This document shows, one piece after another, positions 27,570 to 37,467 of a stretch of 64,000 nucleotides of DNA. Below the pieces are notes generated by a model that did no database searches, was not told where the DNA came from, and worked only from the letters and a program-made list of their open reading frames with translations. The translations under genes and the position numbers were made by a program. Numbering within the stretch: position 1 is the first letter of the stretch; each line of letters begins with the position of its first letter. The stretch is from Tistrella mobilis KA081020-065. GTDB lineage: Bacteria; Pseudomonadota; Alphaproteobacteria; Tistrellales; Tistrellaceae. The stretch covers positions 3,392,001 through 3,456,000 of the forward strand of contig NC_017956.1 in assembly GCF_000264455.2 (NCBI RefSeq), in the 5' to 3' direction.

Positions 27570-28466
27570 ATGGCTTCAGCTGAACTCATCGACGGCAAGG
27601 CCGTCGCTGCGGATCTGCGGTCCGCCACCGCGGCCCGCGTCGGCGGCCTCTATGCCCGCCATGGCATCCGCCCCGGCCTCGCCGTGGTGCTGGTCGGCGA
27701 AGATCCGGCGAGCCAGGTCTATGTCCGCAACAAGCATCGCCAGACCGAAGCGGCCGGCATGCGCAGCCTTGAACACAAGCTGCCGGCCGACACCTCCGAA
27801 GCGGCCCTGCTCGACCTGGTGGCGCAGCTGAACGCCGACCCGGAGGTCGACGGCATCCTGGTCCAGCTGCCGCTGCCCCGCCAGATCGATGCCCAGAAGG
27901 TGATCGAGGCGATCGATCCGGCCAAGGATGTCGACGGCTTCCATCCGGTCAATGCCGGCCGTCTGGCCACCGGTCAGCCGGCCCTGGTGCCCTGCACCCC
28001 GCTCGGCTGCCTGATGCTGCTCGACCGGACCCTGGGCCAGAACATGGCCGGCCGGCATGCCGTGGTGATCGGCCGCTCCAACATCGTCGGCAAGCCGATG
28101 GGCCAGTTGCTGCTCGGCCGCGACTGCACCGTCACCATCGCGCATTCGCGCACCAAGGATCTGCCCGAAATGGTGCGCACCGCCGATATCGTGGTCGCCG
28201 CCGTCGGCCGGCCTGAGATGGTGCGCGGCTTCTGGATCAAGCCGGGTGCGACCGTGATCGATGTCGGCATCAACCGCCTGCCGCCGGCGACCGAAGGCGG
28301 CAAGGACCGCCTGGTCGGCGACGTCGCCTTCGACGAGGCCAAGGCGGTGGCGGCGCATATCACGCCCGTGCCGGGCGGCGTCGGCCCCATGACCATCGCC
28401 TGCCTGCTCTCGAACACGCTGCAGGCCGCCTGCGCCCGCCGCGGCATCGACATGACCCAGCTCTGA
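27570..28466 (+). CDS. folD: Bifunctional methylene-THF dehydrogenase/cyclohydrolase FolD
   Basis: This 298-residue cytosolic enzyme interconverts methylene-, methenyl- and formyl-tetrahydrofolate with NADP. The substrate motif [14 protein letters not shown], with the catalytic lysine, is near residue 52. The [11 protein letters not shown] loop and the nucleotide-binding [17 protein letters not shown] near 167 are intact, as is the closing [11 protein letters not shown]. The length is normal. The start has GAAGGAG eleven bases upstream. Confidence 0.96.
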   Translation: MASAELIDGKAVAADLRSATAARVGGLYARHGIRPGLAVVLVGEDPASQVYVRNKHRQTEAAGMRSLEHKLPADTSEAALLDLVAQLNADPEVDGILVQLPLPRQIDAQKVIEAIDPAKDVDGFHPVNAGRLATGQPALVPCTPLGCLMLLDRTLGQNMAGRHAVVIGRSNIVGKPMGQLLLGRDCTVTIAHSRTKDLPEMVRTADIVVAAVGRPEMVRGFWIKPGATVIDVGINRLPPATEGGKDRLVGDVAFDEAKAVAAHITPVPGGVGPMTIACLLSNTLQAACARRGIDMTQL

Positions 28467-28497
28467 GCGGAACATCAGGGGAGGGGAGCGACGGTCG

Positions 28498-29088
28498 ATG
28501 CTCTATGTCCTCTGCCTCCCGCGTTTCGCTGCCGCCGATGCAGACCGGATCGATGCCTTCCGCCGCCGCCACGAACCGGCACGGGCCACCCTGGTGCCCC
28601 CGCACCTGACACTGGTCTTCGGTGCGGCCATGGCCTGTCGGCCGGCCCTTGAAACCGCCCTGGCTGCCGTTGCGGCCACGGAACCGGCCTTCGATCTGAC
28701 CCTGGGCGATCCGCACACCCATCTGGACGACAGACGGCGCGAATACGCCTTCTATCTGCGCGCACTCGACGGCACGGGGCCTCTCGCCCGCCTTCACGCC
28801 GCCCTGCATGACGGCTCGGGCCTGCCGACCCGCCGCCCGGACACCCCCTTCGATCCGCATCTGACCCTGACCGGCGCCCCGGAAGCGGAGCCGGTCACGG
28901 CAGCCGCCGCGGCTTTCGCCGCCGACGCCTGGCCGTTGCCGGTGCGGGGCCATGTGGATGCGGTAGAGATCGTTCAGCTGCTGGAGGGACGTCTTGACCG
29001 CCTGACGCGCGTCCCCCTGGCCGGAAGTGTCCTCTTGGCCGAAAAGGGCGCAACCGGCGAGGCATGCCCTCAGGACGTACGGTCATAG
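28498..29088 (+). CDS. 2H phosphoesterase / 2'-5' RNA ligase family protein
   Basis: This 196-residue protein has the two HxTx motifs that define 2H phosphoesterases: His36 in PPHLTLVF and His121 in FDPHLTLTG. The family includes the 2'-5' RNA ligase LigT and cyclic phosphodiesterases acting on RNA or ADP-ribose phosphates. The actual substrate is not known. Its 3' end overlaps the convergent PIN gene by 19 bases. It follows folD by 31 bases and may be cotranscribed. Confidence 0.8.
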   Translation: MLYVLCLPRFAAADADRIDAFRRRHEPARATLVPPHLTLVFGAAMACRPALETALAAVAATEPAFDLTLGDPHTHLDDRRREYAFYLRALDGTGPLARLHAALHDGSGLPTRRPDTPFDPHLTLTGAPEAEPVTAAAAAFAADAWPLPVRGHVDAVEIVQLLEGRLDRLTRVPLAGSVLLAEKGATGEACPQDVRS

Positions 29089-29639
29089 AACAGGATCCTG
29101 CCCGCCGGCAGGATCTGATTCATGAGATCAAAGTCGCGGATGTTTCTGGTCAGGACGGTATACCCCTGCTCCAGCGCCTGGAGATAAATGGCGGCGTCGT
29201 TGAACGCGGCGACTTCCTGTCCTTTCGGAAGCCGCCCCAGGCGGAACAGCAGACCGGCCAGAATTCCGGCTTCCAGCAGAACGCCAGAGGTCGGCGCATC
29301 AAGACGGTGGCCTGGAATCGCGTCGACGACCTGGCTCAGCTCTCGAAGGACGTCGGCGCTGCCGGGATGATCAGGGGTCAGGCGCCCGAAATTGTGACAG
29401 AGTTCCCCCACGGCAATGGCACTGTGCTGGATCTGGCGGGTCTCCAGAAGCGCATCAAGTGCAGGACTGGCCGATCCTTCCAGCATGTCGACATAGACCG
29501 ACGTGTCGAGCAGCAAGGGCGGCCCAAGCCTCTGAGCCCGATCGGCAAAGGGCAGGTCCGTGCGGGCACGGCGGGTGAGCGTGCCGGACCACGTCTCGGG
29601 CCGGAGGCGGCGCAATGAACGGGCGAGGCCGACGCGCAA
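29070..29639 (-). CDS. PIN-domain toxin (VapC-like)
   Basis: This 189-residue protein carries a PIN ribonuclease domain with the acidic residues expected for the active site: Asp45 (LLLDTSVYVDM), Glu79 (AVGEL), Asp148 (FNDAAIYLQAL) and Asp169/Asp171 (NIRDFD). The family cleaves RNA, often tRNA, when free of its antitoxin. The start is probably TTG 29639, five bases after the antitoxin stop with GGAAGG upstream. About 40 basic residues precede the PIN core, so a later start is possible. The 3' end overlaps the 2H phosphoesterase gene antisense. Confidence 0.8.
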   Translation of the reverse strand: MRVGLARSLRRLRPETWSGTLTRRARTDLPFADRAQRLGPPLLLDTSVYVDMLEGSASPALDALLETRQIQHSAIAVGELCHNFGRLTPDHPGSADVLRELSQVVDAIPGHRLDAPTSGVLLEAGILAGLLFRLGRLPKGQEVAAFNDAAIYLQALEQGYTVLTRNIRDFDLMNQILPAGRILFYDRTS

Positions 29640-29644
29640 AAGGG

Positions 29645-29938
29645 TCAGCCTTCCAGAGTGCCCTTGGGAACCCGCCCCCGCCGGGCCAGAAGCTGCCGGC
29701 CGAAATCATCCTCCAGCGCAACCTTGCTCAGGGCGTAAAGAAGCAACTCGCTGGTGCTTGCGGCACCGCTGCGGGCCCTGGCCGCCGCAAGGAGCTTCGA
29801 TGGCACACGCCCGCCCACCGCCGTATCGCGGGCGCCGAGCAGCCCTTCTGCGTCAGCGGCCTCGAAGGCGAGCTTCCGGCGGGCTCGCGCGAGATCCTCG
29901 TCCGGTTCGACGGCTGCCTGCACGGTTTCCGGCGCCAT
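29645..29938 (-). CDS. Putative antitoxin partner of the PIN toxin
   Basis: This 97-residue protein sits directly upstream of the PIN gene. Its second half, GGRVPSKLLAAARARSG then ASTSELLLYALSKVALED, resembles a ribbon-helix-helix DNA-binding unit (strand, two helices), and the C-terminal tail could block the toxin. ATG 29938 has AGGAGGG seven bases upstream. A palindrome 42 bases before the start is a likely autoregulatory operator. I recognise the architecture rather than a named family. Confidence 0.7.
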   Translation of the reverse strand: MAPETVQAAVEPDEDLARARRKLAFEAADAEGLLGARDTAVGGRVPSKLLAAARARSGAASTSELLLYALSKVALEDDFGRQLLARRGRVPKGTLEG

Positions 29939-29979
29939 GGCATATCCCTCCTGCGGGTGGCTGGACCGGTGAATTGTCT

Positions 29980-29992
29980 TACAAATTTTGTA
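29980..29992 (-). promoter_or_regulatory. Palindromic operator of the PIN toxin-antitoxin pair
   Basis: TACAAATTTTGTA is a perfect 13-base palindrome 42 bases upstream of the antitoxin ATG, in a short AT-rich stretch. It probably overlaps the promoter and binds the antitoxin or toxin-antitoxin complex. Confidence 0.6.
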
Positions 29993-30036
29993 TTCCGTTG
30001 AACATCCGTCAAGTCCCCACTGCCCCCGGCCAGACA

Positions 30037-30068
30037 AAAGCCCGGCCCGCAATCGCGGGCCGGGCTTT
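30037..30068 (-). terminator. Terminator after homospermidine synthase
   Basis: A perfect 14-pair stem (AAAGCCCGGCCCGC and its complement) with loop AATC ends in TTTTGTC on the minus strand, 28 bases beyond the stop of the synthase gene. It also insulates the toxin-antitoxin operon that starts next. Confidence 0.9.
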
Positions 30069-30095
30069 GTCGTCAGAACCGATCCGGGCTGCGGA

Positions 30096-31511
30096 TCAGC
30101 GCACGATGACGTTCTTGAACGCCCAGGGCTCGTTCCGGTCCAGATCCTCGGGGAAGAGGGTCTCGCGGTCCTCAAGCGGGGTCCAGTTGGTCCAATAGCC
30201 GGCCATGGTGCCGAGATAGGGGGTCGAGATTTCGAGGATGCGGCGCTCGTCGATCTCTTCGGGCTCGACCACGCCGGCATTCGGGTTCTCGATCGCCCAG
30301 ATCATCGCCGCCAGCACCGACACCGTCACCTGCAGGCTGGTGGCGTTGTTGTGCGGGACCAGCTCGCGGGCCTCGTCGATGGTCAGCTGTGAGCCGTACC
30401 AGTAGCTGCCCTTGGCCGGACCGTTGACCAGCACGCCCAGTTCGTCGACGCCGCCGGGCTGGGTCTCGTCCATCAGGATGCGGACGCGGGGCTGCAGCTC
30501 CCAGTTCTTGCCGGCGAATTCGTGCAGCGACAGCACGGCCTCGTCGCAGGGGTGATAGGCGTAATGGCAGGTCGGCCGATAGACCACCTCGCCGGCCTCG
30601 TCGCGCAGCGTGTAATAGTCGGCGGTGGAGATCGACTCGTTATGGGTGATCAGCCAGCCGTGGATCGGGCCTTCGCTCGGGACCCAGGTGCGCACGCGGG
30701 TGCCGGCACCCGGACGCATCAGATAGATCGCCGCGTCGCAGCCGAACTCGTGGCGGCGGCCCTCCGGCGGCAGCTCCGGCTCGTGCGTGCCCCAGCCGAG
30801 TTCCGACGGCTGGCAGCCCTCGCCCACGAAGCCGTTCACCGACCAGGTGTTGACGAACTCGCCGCGCTCCTTGGGCGGCAGGCCCTTCTGTGTGTCGCGC
30901 TCGGCGATATGGACGACCTTCACGCCCAGATCCCGGGCCAGCGCCGCCCAGCCTTCGCGGCTCTCGGGCCGCGTCGCATCCATGCCGCTCGCCTTGGCGA
31001 TGTCCAGCAGCGCCGCCTTCAGGAAGTGCGACACCAGGCCCGGATTGGCGCCATGGGCGATGACCGCGGTCGGCCCGGCACCCAGCTCGCGCTTCACGTC
31101 GAGCGCGCTCTCGCGCAGGGCATAGTTGCTGCGCTGCGAGGGCGAGAGATCGGGGTCGGTATAGCCGCCCGGCCAGGGCTCGACGCAGGTGTCGACGTAA
31201 AGCGCACCCAGCTCGCGGCACTTGCGGATCAGGGCGACGCTCGACACCTCGACCGAGACGTTGCACAGGAAATCGCCCTGGCCCAGCCGCTGCTCCAGCT
31301 CGGCCGCATAGTTCTCGCGGGTCAGCGCCATCTTCAGGAAGGTGACGCCGTATTCCTCCGCGACGGCCTTGCCGGCATCGTCGGGCGAGATGATCGTGAT
31401 CCGGTCCGGGGTGATGTCGATATGGCGCAGGATCAGCGGCAGGACACCCTGTCCGATGCTGCCGAAGCCGAGCATCAGCAGGCGGCCGGGAAGTGCGGCG
31501 TGCTTGGTCAT
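30096..31511 (-). CDS. hss: Homospermidine synthase
   Basis: This 471-residue cytosolic enzyme makes sym-homospermidine from putrescine in an NAD-dependent reaction, a polyamine typical of many alphaproteobacteria. The nucleotide-binding LMLGFGSIGQGV opens the protein, and the family stretches DTCVEPWPGGYTDP, AHGANPGLVSHFLK and HNESISTADYYTLRD follow. A longer reading to 31733 has no similarity in its first 74 residues. ATG 31511 is preferred, with AAGGAG 13 bases upstream. It lies downstream of argG on the same strand, separated by 196 bases. Confidence 0.95.
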   Translation of the reverse strand: MTKHAALPGRLLMLGFGSIGQGVLPLILRHIDITPDRITIISPDDAGKAVAEEYGVTFLKMALTRENYAAELEQRLGQGDFLCNVSVEVSSVALIRKCRELGALYVDTCVEPWPGGYTDPDLSPSQRSNYALRESALDVKRELGAGPTAVIAHGANPGLVSHFLKAALLDIAKASGMDATRPESREGWAALARDLGVKVVHIAERDTQKGLPPKERGEFVNTWSVNGFVGEGCQPSELGWGTHEPELPPEGRRHEFGCDAAIYLMRPGAGTRVRTWVPSEGPIHGWLITHNESISTADYYTLRDEAGEVVYRPTCHYAYHPCDEAVLSLHEFAGKNWELQPRVRILMDETQPGGVDELGVLVNGPAKGSYWYGSQLTIDEARELVPHNNATSLQVTVSVLAAMIWAIENPNAGVVEPEEIDERRILEISTPYLGTMAGYWTNWTPLEDRETLFPEDLDRNEPWAFKNVIVR

Positions 31512-31599
31512 GATGCGAAATGCACTCCTTGGGAGACGCCGGCGGCGCCGGCCGTCCGTCCGTCCGCGGATGCGGACGGTCAGCTCTCTATGGAACGGC

Positions 31600-31629
31600 G
31601 ACGCGCGCGGCTTGTCCACCGCGCGCGTC
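31600..31629 (-). repeat. Perfect 11-bp hairpin between argG and hss
   Basis: GACGCGCGCGG (31600-31610) and its complement (31619-31629) flank an eight-base loop. There is no T tract on either side, so it may be an attenuator or 5'-leader structure of hss rather than an intrinsic terminator. A second stem CCGTCCGC/GCGGACGG lies at 31560-31579. Confidence 0.6.
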
Positions 31630-31707
31630 ACAGATTTCAAGGCTTTGTCATCAAGCGATGCGGGCGGGACCGGTTCACGAAACCGGCGCCGCCCCCGCCG
31701 GGTCCGC

Positions 31708-32922
31708 TCAGCGGCGATCGCCGCGGCGGGCACCGAGACGCAGACGCAGGGCGTTCAGCTTGATGAAGCCCTGGGCATCGCGCTGGTCGTAGACCTGGTC
31801 GGCTTCGAAGGTCGCAAAGGCCTCGTCATAGAGGCTCTTCGGCGACTTGCGGCCGACGACGATCACATTGCCCTTGAACAGCTTCAGCCGGACGGTGCCG
31901 GTGACGTTCTCCTGGCTCCGGTCGATCAGCGCCTGCAGCATCTCGCGCTCGGGCGAGAACCAGAAGCCGTTATAGATCAGCTCCGCATAGCGGGGCATCA
32001 GCTCGTCCTTGAGGTGCGAGGCACCGCGGTCGAGGGTCAGGCTCTCCATCGCGCGATGCGCGACCAGCAGGATGGTGCCGCCCGGGGTCTCGTAGACGCC
32101 GCGCGACTTCATGCCCACGAAGCGGTTTTCGACCAGATCGAGCCGGCCGATGCCGTTGGCGCCGCCCAGATCGTTCAGGCGGGTCAGCAGGGCCGCAGGC
32201 GTCAGCGCCTCGCCGTCGATCGCGACCGCATCGCCCCGCTCGAACGAGATCTCGACATAGGTCGGCTCGTCCGGGGCCGCGGCGGGCGAGACCGAGCGGG
32301 TGAACATCTCCTCGTCCGGCTCGACCCAGGGATCTTCCAGGGCGCGGCCTTCATACGAGATGTGCAGCAGATTGGCGTCGGTCGAATACGGTGCCTCGCC
32401 GCGCTTGCCCTTGGCGATCGGGATCTGATGCTTCTCGGCATAGTCGATCAGTTTGGTGCGGGAGTTGAGATCCCATTCGCGCCAGGGCGCGACCACCTTG
32501 ATGCCGGGCTCGAGCGCGTAATAGCCAAGCTCGAAACGGACCTGATCATTGCCCTTGCCGGTGGCGCCATGGGCGACCGCATCGGCGCCGACCTGACGGG
32601 CGATCTCGATCTGGCGCTTGGCGATCAGCGGCCGGGCGATCGAGGTGCCGAGCAGATAGACGCCCTCGTAAAGGGCATTGGCGCGGAACATCGGGAAGAC
32701 GTAATCGCGCACGAACTCCTCGCGCAGATCCTCGACGAAGATCTCGGAGGCGCCCATCATCTCGGCCTTCGCGCGCGCCGGCTCCAACTCCTCGCCCTGG
32801 CCGAGATCGGCGGTGAAGGTGACGACCTCGCAGCCGTAATTCTCCTGCAGCCAGCGCAGGATGATCGAGGTGTCGAGACCGCCGGAATAGGCGAGGACGA
32901 CTTTCTTGACGTCGCGGCTCAT
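31708..32922 (-). CDS. argG: Argininosuccinate synthase
   Basis: This 404-residue enzyme joins citrulline and aspartate using ATP in arginine biosynthesis. The ATP-pyrophosphatase loop AYSGGLDTS is at residues 11-19, and [13 protein letters not shown] and the [13 protein letters not shown] citrulline-site motif are intact. The ATG at 32922 gives the normal family length. A strong promoter (33043-33070) lies about 120 bases upstream. No other arginine genes are in the window. Confidence 0.97.
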   Translation of the reverse strand: MSRDVKKVVLAYSGGLDTSIILRWLQENYGCEVVTFTADLGQGEELEPARAKAEMMGASEIFVEDLREEFVRDYVFPMFRANALYEGVYLLGTSIARPLIAKRQIEIARQVGADAVAHGATGKGNDQVRFELGYYALEPGIKVVAPWREWDLNSRTKLIDYAEKHQIPIAKGKRGEAPYSTDANLLHISYEGRALEDPWVEPDEEMFTRSVSPAAAPDEPTYVEISFERGDAVAIDGEALTPAALLTRLNDLGGANGIGRLDLVENRFVGMKSRGVYETPGGTILLVAHRAMESLTLDRGASHLKDELMPRYAELIYNGFWFSPEREMLQALIDRSQENVTGTVRLKLFKGNVIVVGRKSPKSLYDEAFATFEADQVYDQRDAQGFIKLNALRLRLGARRGDRR

Positions 32923-33042
32923 GATCTGAAGCCCCCGGGAACGACAGGATGTGGGCGGAAGGTGCGGGCATCGCGGCGCCAGGAACCATACGGACGGCCG
33001 CAAGCGCGCCGCCCAGGCCCCCGAGGGGCCGCGGATCGGCGC

Positions 33043-33070
33043 AGTATAGTGCAAACGCGCGCGGCGGCAA
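33043..33070 (-). promoter_or_regulatory. Likely sigma-70 promoter of argG
   Basis: On the minus strand TTGCCG (33070-33065) and TATACT (33048-33043) are spaced 16 bases apart. The argG ATG lies about 120 bases downstream, leaving a moderately long leader. Confidence 0.6.
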
Positions 33071-33116
33071 CCGGTGCAGGTCGCCCCGTGTTTCTGGCGG
33101 ACGGATATGCTCCCGG

Positions 33117-35879
33117 TCAGTTCGCGATCAACGTGAACGCAGCCCAGGTCTCCTCGGGCACGCCGGCGAGACGCCCCTCCAGCACATCGAGTTTGGTTGC
33201 CCTGAAGGCGGTCTCGTAGCTTTCGCCCGCCGCAAGATGGTCGTAGAACCGGGCCATGAACCGGGCGGCGCCGCGATCGGAGACAGGCCAGCGGGCAAGC
33301 AGGCTGCGTCGGACACCAGCGGTCGCCAGCGCCGAGGGGAGGCCTGCCAGACCTTCGGCATAGCTGCGGTCGCCCTCCGCCGTGTCGCAGGCCGACAGGA
33401 CCACCAGATCGATGCCGTCCAGCGGCCAGGTCGCAAGTTCTGCGGCCGTCAGCCGACCATCATCTCCGTCGCCCGCCGCAAGCAGGACCCCGGCACGGTC
33501 GAGCGGATCATCCGCTCCCGGGTGCAAGGGTTCGAAGAAGCCATGCGTCGCGAAATGCAGGACCCGTTGCCCGGCGGCCGCCCGACGGACAGCGCCGGCA
33601 CGGGCATCCTGTCCGCGCAGCACGACGGGCGGTATGCCCCCGGCCCGGGCGGTGGCGGCGATGCCGTCGATTTCGGCCGCGGTGAAGGGCAGCGGCGATG
33701 CCGTCCCGCCGTAATCCACATCGCCCACCAGAAGCACACCGTTGCGATCGGTATCCTGAGGCATGTCATGGTCCCCGCCGGCCAGCGCCCGGCCGCTGCG
33801 GGCGATGCGAAGATCCAGGCCGGCGATCAAAGGCCACCCCGCCTGATCGACCAGCACGTCGAACGGCACCAGGGTGAGCAGCCCGTCCGGCACCACCGTC
33901 AGGCGGTCGACCCCATCGAGTTCGGACATCACCGGCCGGATCAGCTGGTCATAGAGCCGGCGGCGGGTGTCCTCTTCTGCGGCCGCACCAGAATCCGCCA
34001 TCAGCTCCGACACCGCCGCCACCGGCCCAAGGTCGAAAAGCCGGATCTCTCCCCCGGCCCGGCCGAGCATGACCAGGATGCGCTCCTCCACCCGGTCCGG
34101 TGCCATGCGCATCGGCACGGTCATATAGTCGAGCACGGCATCGCCCGGCCGGAAGGCCGAGAGGATCTCCCCATAATCGAGCGCCTGTTGCGCCTGTAGG
34201 CGGCGCAGACCCGAGACCCGGTCGGCGAGGGCGGCCTCGGCCAGATCGAGCCGGCGTTCGATGGCCTGACGGTCGGCACCGGGGCGCAGGCTCTGTGCCG
34301 TCAGATTCCGGATCTCGGCCACGAGTGCCCGATCCGCCGCCGGGAGTTCCGCAGCCGCCCGGTCGAGAAGGGCGCGCTCCAACGAGCCCGGAGCCTTCCA
34401 GTTCAGCATCACCCGGGCGACCAGTGCGATTGCCCGGGGGTCCGAACGTCCGGCGGCATATCCGTAGGACAGGATGTCGCCCAGAGTTTCGCGGGTGGTC
34501 GCGGCGACCTGCTCAATCACCGCCTGATCCGAGGTCGAGGCATATTCGCGCCGCGCCCAGAGCCGCAACCTTTCCTCCAGCCGGCTATAAGCCGGGGTAG
34601 CCTCGGCGGTCTTCAGCGCACGTTCCGCCCGCGCGACATTGGTCGCCATCGAAATTGCCACCGGATGCAGCGGGCCGAAATGCCGCTCGGCCAGGTCGAG
34701 CGACAGCCGGTGCAGGCGCAGCTCGGCCGCAGGCTCGCCCCGGCGTTCGGCGATGCCGGCCAGACGGTTGGCCAGATACACCGCATCGGCATCGACCGTC
34801 CCGGCGGTCAGCTGCGCTTCAAGCGCCGCGAGATCGCCCGGGTCCCCGGACGGCGCCGCCCCGGTCAGGACCGCGATCATGTCGCGCTCCCGGGCAATGC
34901 GACGCGTCTCGGGATGATCCGGGCCGCGTGTGCGTGCCAGCGTCTCGACGACCTGATCATACAGCCCCGCCGCCTCTTCCGCCCGGTCGAGCCCGATGAG
35001 ATCCAGGGCGAGATTGCGGGCACTGATCAGCGTTGCACCATGGGCAGGCCCAAGATTCGCGCGCCGCCAGTCGAGGGCCGCCCGGTCGAGCGGCTCGGCC
35101 TCGTCATGGCGGCCGAGATCGCGCAGCACCGCCGCCAGATTGTTGGCCTGACGCATGGTCTCGTCCGAGGGGCCGAGCGCCTGGCCGGCGCGTGTCCAGG
35201 CCTCGCGCAGATGCGGCAGGGCGGCGGCAGGCCGCCCGGCCATGCCGTAGGTCTGGCCCAGGGCGCCGATCGCCACAATCGTGTCTTCGGCGTCCGGGCC
35301 TTCCAGACGTTCGAACATCTCGGCCGCGATGCGCCCCTCGGCAATCGCCGCGTCGTAATCGCGCCGGTCGCGATGCAGGGCGGCCAGGTTGAAATGGGTG
35401 ATCGCAAGGGGCACGCTCTCGCCGGCGCCGGCCATCACCGCCACCAGCCGGTCGAAAACCGGCACGGCGCTGTCGGGATGACCGGTGTTCTGAAGTGCGA
35501 TCGCCGTGTTGTTCAGGATCGGCGGCAGACGCTCGGGGTCCACCTCGGCCAGCCGGTCGAAGGCGGCATCGCGCAGCGCCCGCGCCTCCGTGGTCTCTCC
35601 GGCCTGTTCCAGCATGATGGAGAGTGTCAGCCGCGCCGCAAGCGTCGCCGTCGCATCCGCCCCCAGCACCCCGGTCCTGAGCGCCACCAGCTCGCGCGAC
35701 AGCTCGACCGCCTCGGCCCGGCGCCCTCGTGCATCGGCAGTGCCGATCGCCTCTTCCAGCGCCGCGTCACGCCGGCCCGGATCCTCCGCCGCACCCGTCG
35801 GCCATGACAGGAACAGCAGCCCGTTGATCACGAGAGCACCCGCCAGGCGACGTGACAGCGGAACGAGACGACGGATCAT
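33117..35879 (-). CDS. Exported TPR-CHAT domain protein (caspase-like)
   Basis: This 920-residue protein has an N-terminal signal or anchor ([21 protein letters not shown]) and about 400 residues of tetratricopeptide-like repeats, for example [20 protein letters not shown] and [21 protein letters not shown] long helical linker follows, then a C-terminal CHAT domain. The caspase-type dyad is visible as His779 in LHFATHGFF and Cys831 in [15 protein letters not shown] proteins are proteases or scaffolds in signalling and defence. The predicted export argues for an envelope or periplasmic role. It neighbours a membrane cyclase on the same strand, 99 bases away. The substrate is unknown. Confidence 0.88.
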   Translation of the reverse strand: MIRRLVPLSRRLAGALVINGLLFLSWPTGAAEDPGRRDAALEEAIGTADARGRRAEAVELSRELVALRTGVLGADATATLAARLTLSIMLEQAGETTEARALRDAAFDRLAEVDPERLPPILNNTAIALQNTGHPDSAVPVFDRLVAVMAGAGESVPLAITHFNLAALHRDRRDYDAAIAEGRIAAEMFERLEGPDAEDTIVAIGALGQTYGMAGRPAAALPHLREAWTRAGQALGPSDETMRQANNLAAVLRDLGRHDEAEPLDRAALDWRRANLGPAHGATLISARNLALDLIGLDRAEEAAGLYDQVVETLARTRGPDHPETRRIARERDMIAVLTGAAPSGDPGDLAALEAQLTAGTVDADAVYLANRLAGIAERRGEPAAELRLHRLSLDLAERHFGPLHPVAISMATNVARAERALKTAEATPAYSRLEERLRLWARREYASTSDQAVIEQVAATTRETLGDILSYGYAAGRSDPRAIALVARVMLNWKAPGSLERALLDRAAAELPAADRALVAEIRNLTAQSLRPGADRQAIERRLDLAEAALADRVSGLRRLQAQQALDYGEILSAFRPGDAVLDYMTVPMRMAPDRVEERILVMLGRAGGEIRLFDLGPVAAVSELMADSGAAAEEDTRRRLYDQLIRPVMSELDGVDRLTVVPDGLLTLVPFDVLVDQAGWPLIAGLDLRIARSGRALAGGDHDMPQDTDRNGVLLVGDVDYGGTASPLPFTAAEIDGIAATARAGGIPPVVLRGQDARAGAVRRAAAGQRVLHFATHGFFEPLHPGADDPLDRAGVLLAAGDGDDGRLTAAELATWPLDGIDLVVLSACDTAEGDRSYAEGLAGLPSALATAGVRRSLLARWPVSDRGAARFMARFYDHLAAGESYETAFRATKLDVLEGRLAGVPEETWAAFTLIAN

Positions 35880-35978
35880 CTGACAGGCACTTCCGGAAGC
35901 TCAGGACAGGTCATTCAAGCCCGCAGCGCCGCATCCGGAACAGCGACCTTTCCGTGACCCGTCGGCGATCCGCCCCCA

Positions 35979-37325
35979 CTATGGGGTCACTTCGATCGCC
36001 ACCAGTGTGACCGCGCCGTCGAGCCCGTCGACCGGCGCAGCCCCAAGTCGCCGGAGGCCGACGCCCGGCCCCACCCGCCAGCCAGTCGCTTCCGCGGCAT
36101 CGACCACCGCCGCCTCGGCCAGGGCCGCGACACCGGCCTTGCGGGTGTGCTTCTCGATCTTGGCCGCCAGGTTGACCGGGGCGCCGATCACGGTCAGTTC
36201 CAGCCGGCTTTCATCGCCGACCGCACCGAAGACCACCCGGCCTCCGGCAATGCCGATGCCGATCGCCACCGCATCCAGCCCACCCAGCCGGCGGGCCTCG
36301 TTCCAGCGGGCCACCGCATCCAGCACCGCGGTGGCCGCCGCCATCGCCCGGGCGCCATGGGCCGGATCGGGCGCGACGGCGCCGAAGGTCGCCATGATGC
36401 CGTCGCCCAGGAATTTGTCGATGGCACCGCCCTCGGCCTGGATCACCGGCACCAGCCGGGCCTGGTATTCTGCCAGCAGGCTCATCAGCGCATCCGGCGC
36501 CAGCCGCTCGCTCATCCGGGTAAAGCCGCGGATATCGATCATCATGATCGTCGCCTCGCGCTCGGCCCCCGAACCCGGGGTCATCGCCAGCCCGGTCTCG
36601 GCGATGCGCCGGGCGACGTCGGGCGCGAAGAACCGGGCGAGCGAGGCCCGGGCCGCACCCTCTTCTTCGGCACGCACCAGCAGGGCCCGCGCCCGGGCGA
36701 GGCCCGCCGCCAGCACCACCGTCACCACCAGGATGACCACGATCTTGTCGATCTCGGCGCCGATCAGAACCAGCGGCCCGCTCATATAGGCGACATAGTC
36801 GCGGGTGATCACCCCCATGCCGCCCCCCTCCCAGAGGGCGTAGAACAGCAGCGCCAGCCAGCCGCCTGCCGCGGCCATCCCCGCCAGCAGCACATAGCGC
36901 GGCTCGAAGCGCAGGCAGCGCAGGGCGATGAAGATGAACACATAGATGAAGGTCGGCGCCTTCAGATAGAAGGCGGCCGGCTGGTGGTACTGGATGTGGA
37001 AGCTCCAGATCAGCCCGATCAGCAGCGCCATGTCGGCCACCACCGACAGGGCCAGATACCAGCCCGGCAGCGGCCCCAGATAGGCGAGCTTCAGCCGGAT
37101 GACGGTGAAGACGGTATAGATGCCCAGCGCCCAGGGCACCGGCATGAACATGAGGTCCGAGCCCCCGGCCTTGGGGCTGACCAGATAAAGCGTGCCGAAG
37201 AGCAGGATGATGCCGACCTGCGCCCAGCCGACCAGACGTTCGGCCCCGGCCTCGGCCTCGGCGATCGCCATCTGCAACCGCGCCGGCATGTTGCCCGGCG
37301 GCCGGCGTACCCATCCGAACCTCAT
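35979..37325 (-). CDS. Membrane-bound class III adenylate/guanylate cyclase
   Basis: This 448-residue protein has about six to seven hydrophobic segments (residues 35-210) followed by a class III cyclase catalytic domain. The metal-binding aspartates are Asp264 (MIDIRGFTRMSE) and Asp308 (DKFLGDGIMATFGA). The later GDESRLELTVIGAPVNLAAK supplies the usual substrate and transition-state residues. It should make cAMP or cGMP in response to a membrane signal. No receiver or GAF domain is seen. A weak CCCCA-CTA-TGGGG hairpin follows the stop. Confidence 0.9.
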   Translation of the reverse strand: MRFGWVRRPPGNMPARLQMAIAEAEAGAERLVGWAQVGIILLFGTLYLVSPKAGGSDLMFMPVPWALGIYTVFTVIRLKLAYLGPLPGWYLALSVVADMALLIGLIWSFHIQYHQPAAFYLKAPTFIYVFIFIALRCLRFEPRYVLLAGMAAAGGWLALLFYALWEGGGMGVITRDYVAYMSGPLVLIGAEIDKIVVILVVTVVLAAGLARARALLVRAEEEGAARASLARFFAPDVARRIAETGLAMTPGSGAEREATIMMIDIRGFTRMSERLAPDALMSLLAEYQARLVPVIQAEGGAIDKFLGDGIMATFGAVAPDPAHGARAMAAATAVLDAVARWNEARRLGGLDAVAIGIGIAGGRVVFGAVGDESRLELTVIGAPVNLAAKIEKHTRKAGVAALAEAAVVDAAEATGWRVGPGVGLRRLGAAPVDGLDGAVTLVAIEVTP

Positions 37326-37467
37326 CCCTCGCCCCCCGCGCAGCCTTGTCGCGCTCCGAGCTTAGGGCGAGCCGGTTTCGGGGCCAAGGGTGAGACCGTC
37401 CCCGTCGACAGCGACCACGTTTCGGCCGCATCATGTGGCGCCGCCCCGATCAGGAGATACCGCCCCC

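Noticed and set aside
31711-31724. GCGGCGATCGCCGC palindrome next to the argG stop
   Set aside because: It is a perfect 14-mer but made of very common GC-rich words that straddle coding sequence, so chance is likely.
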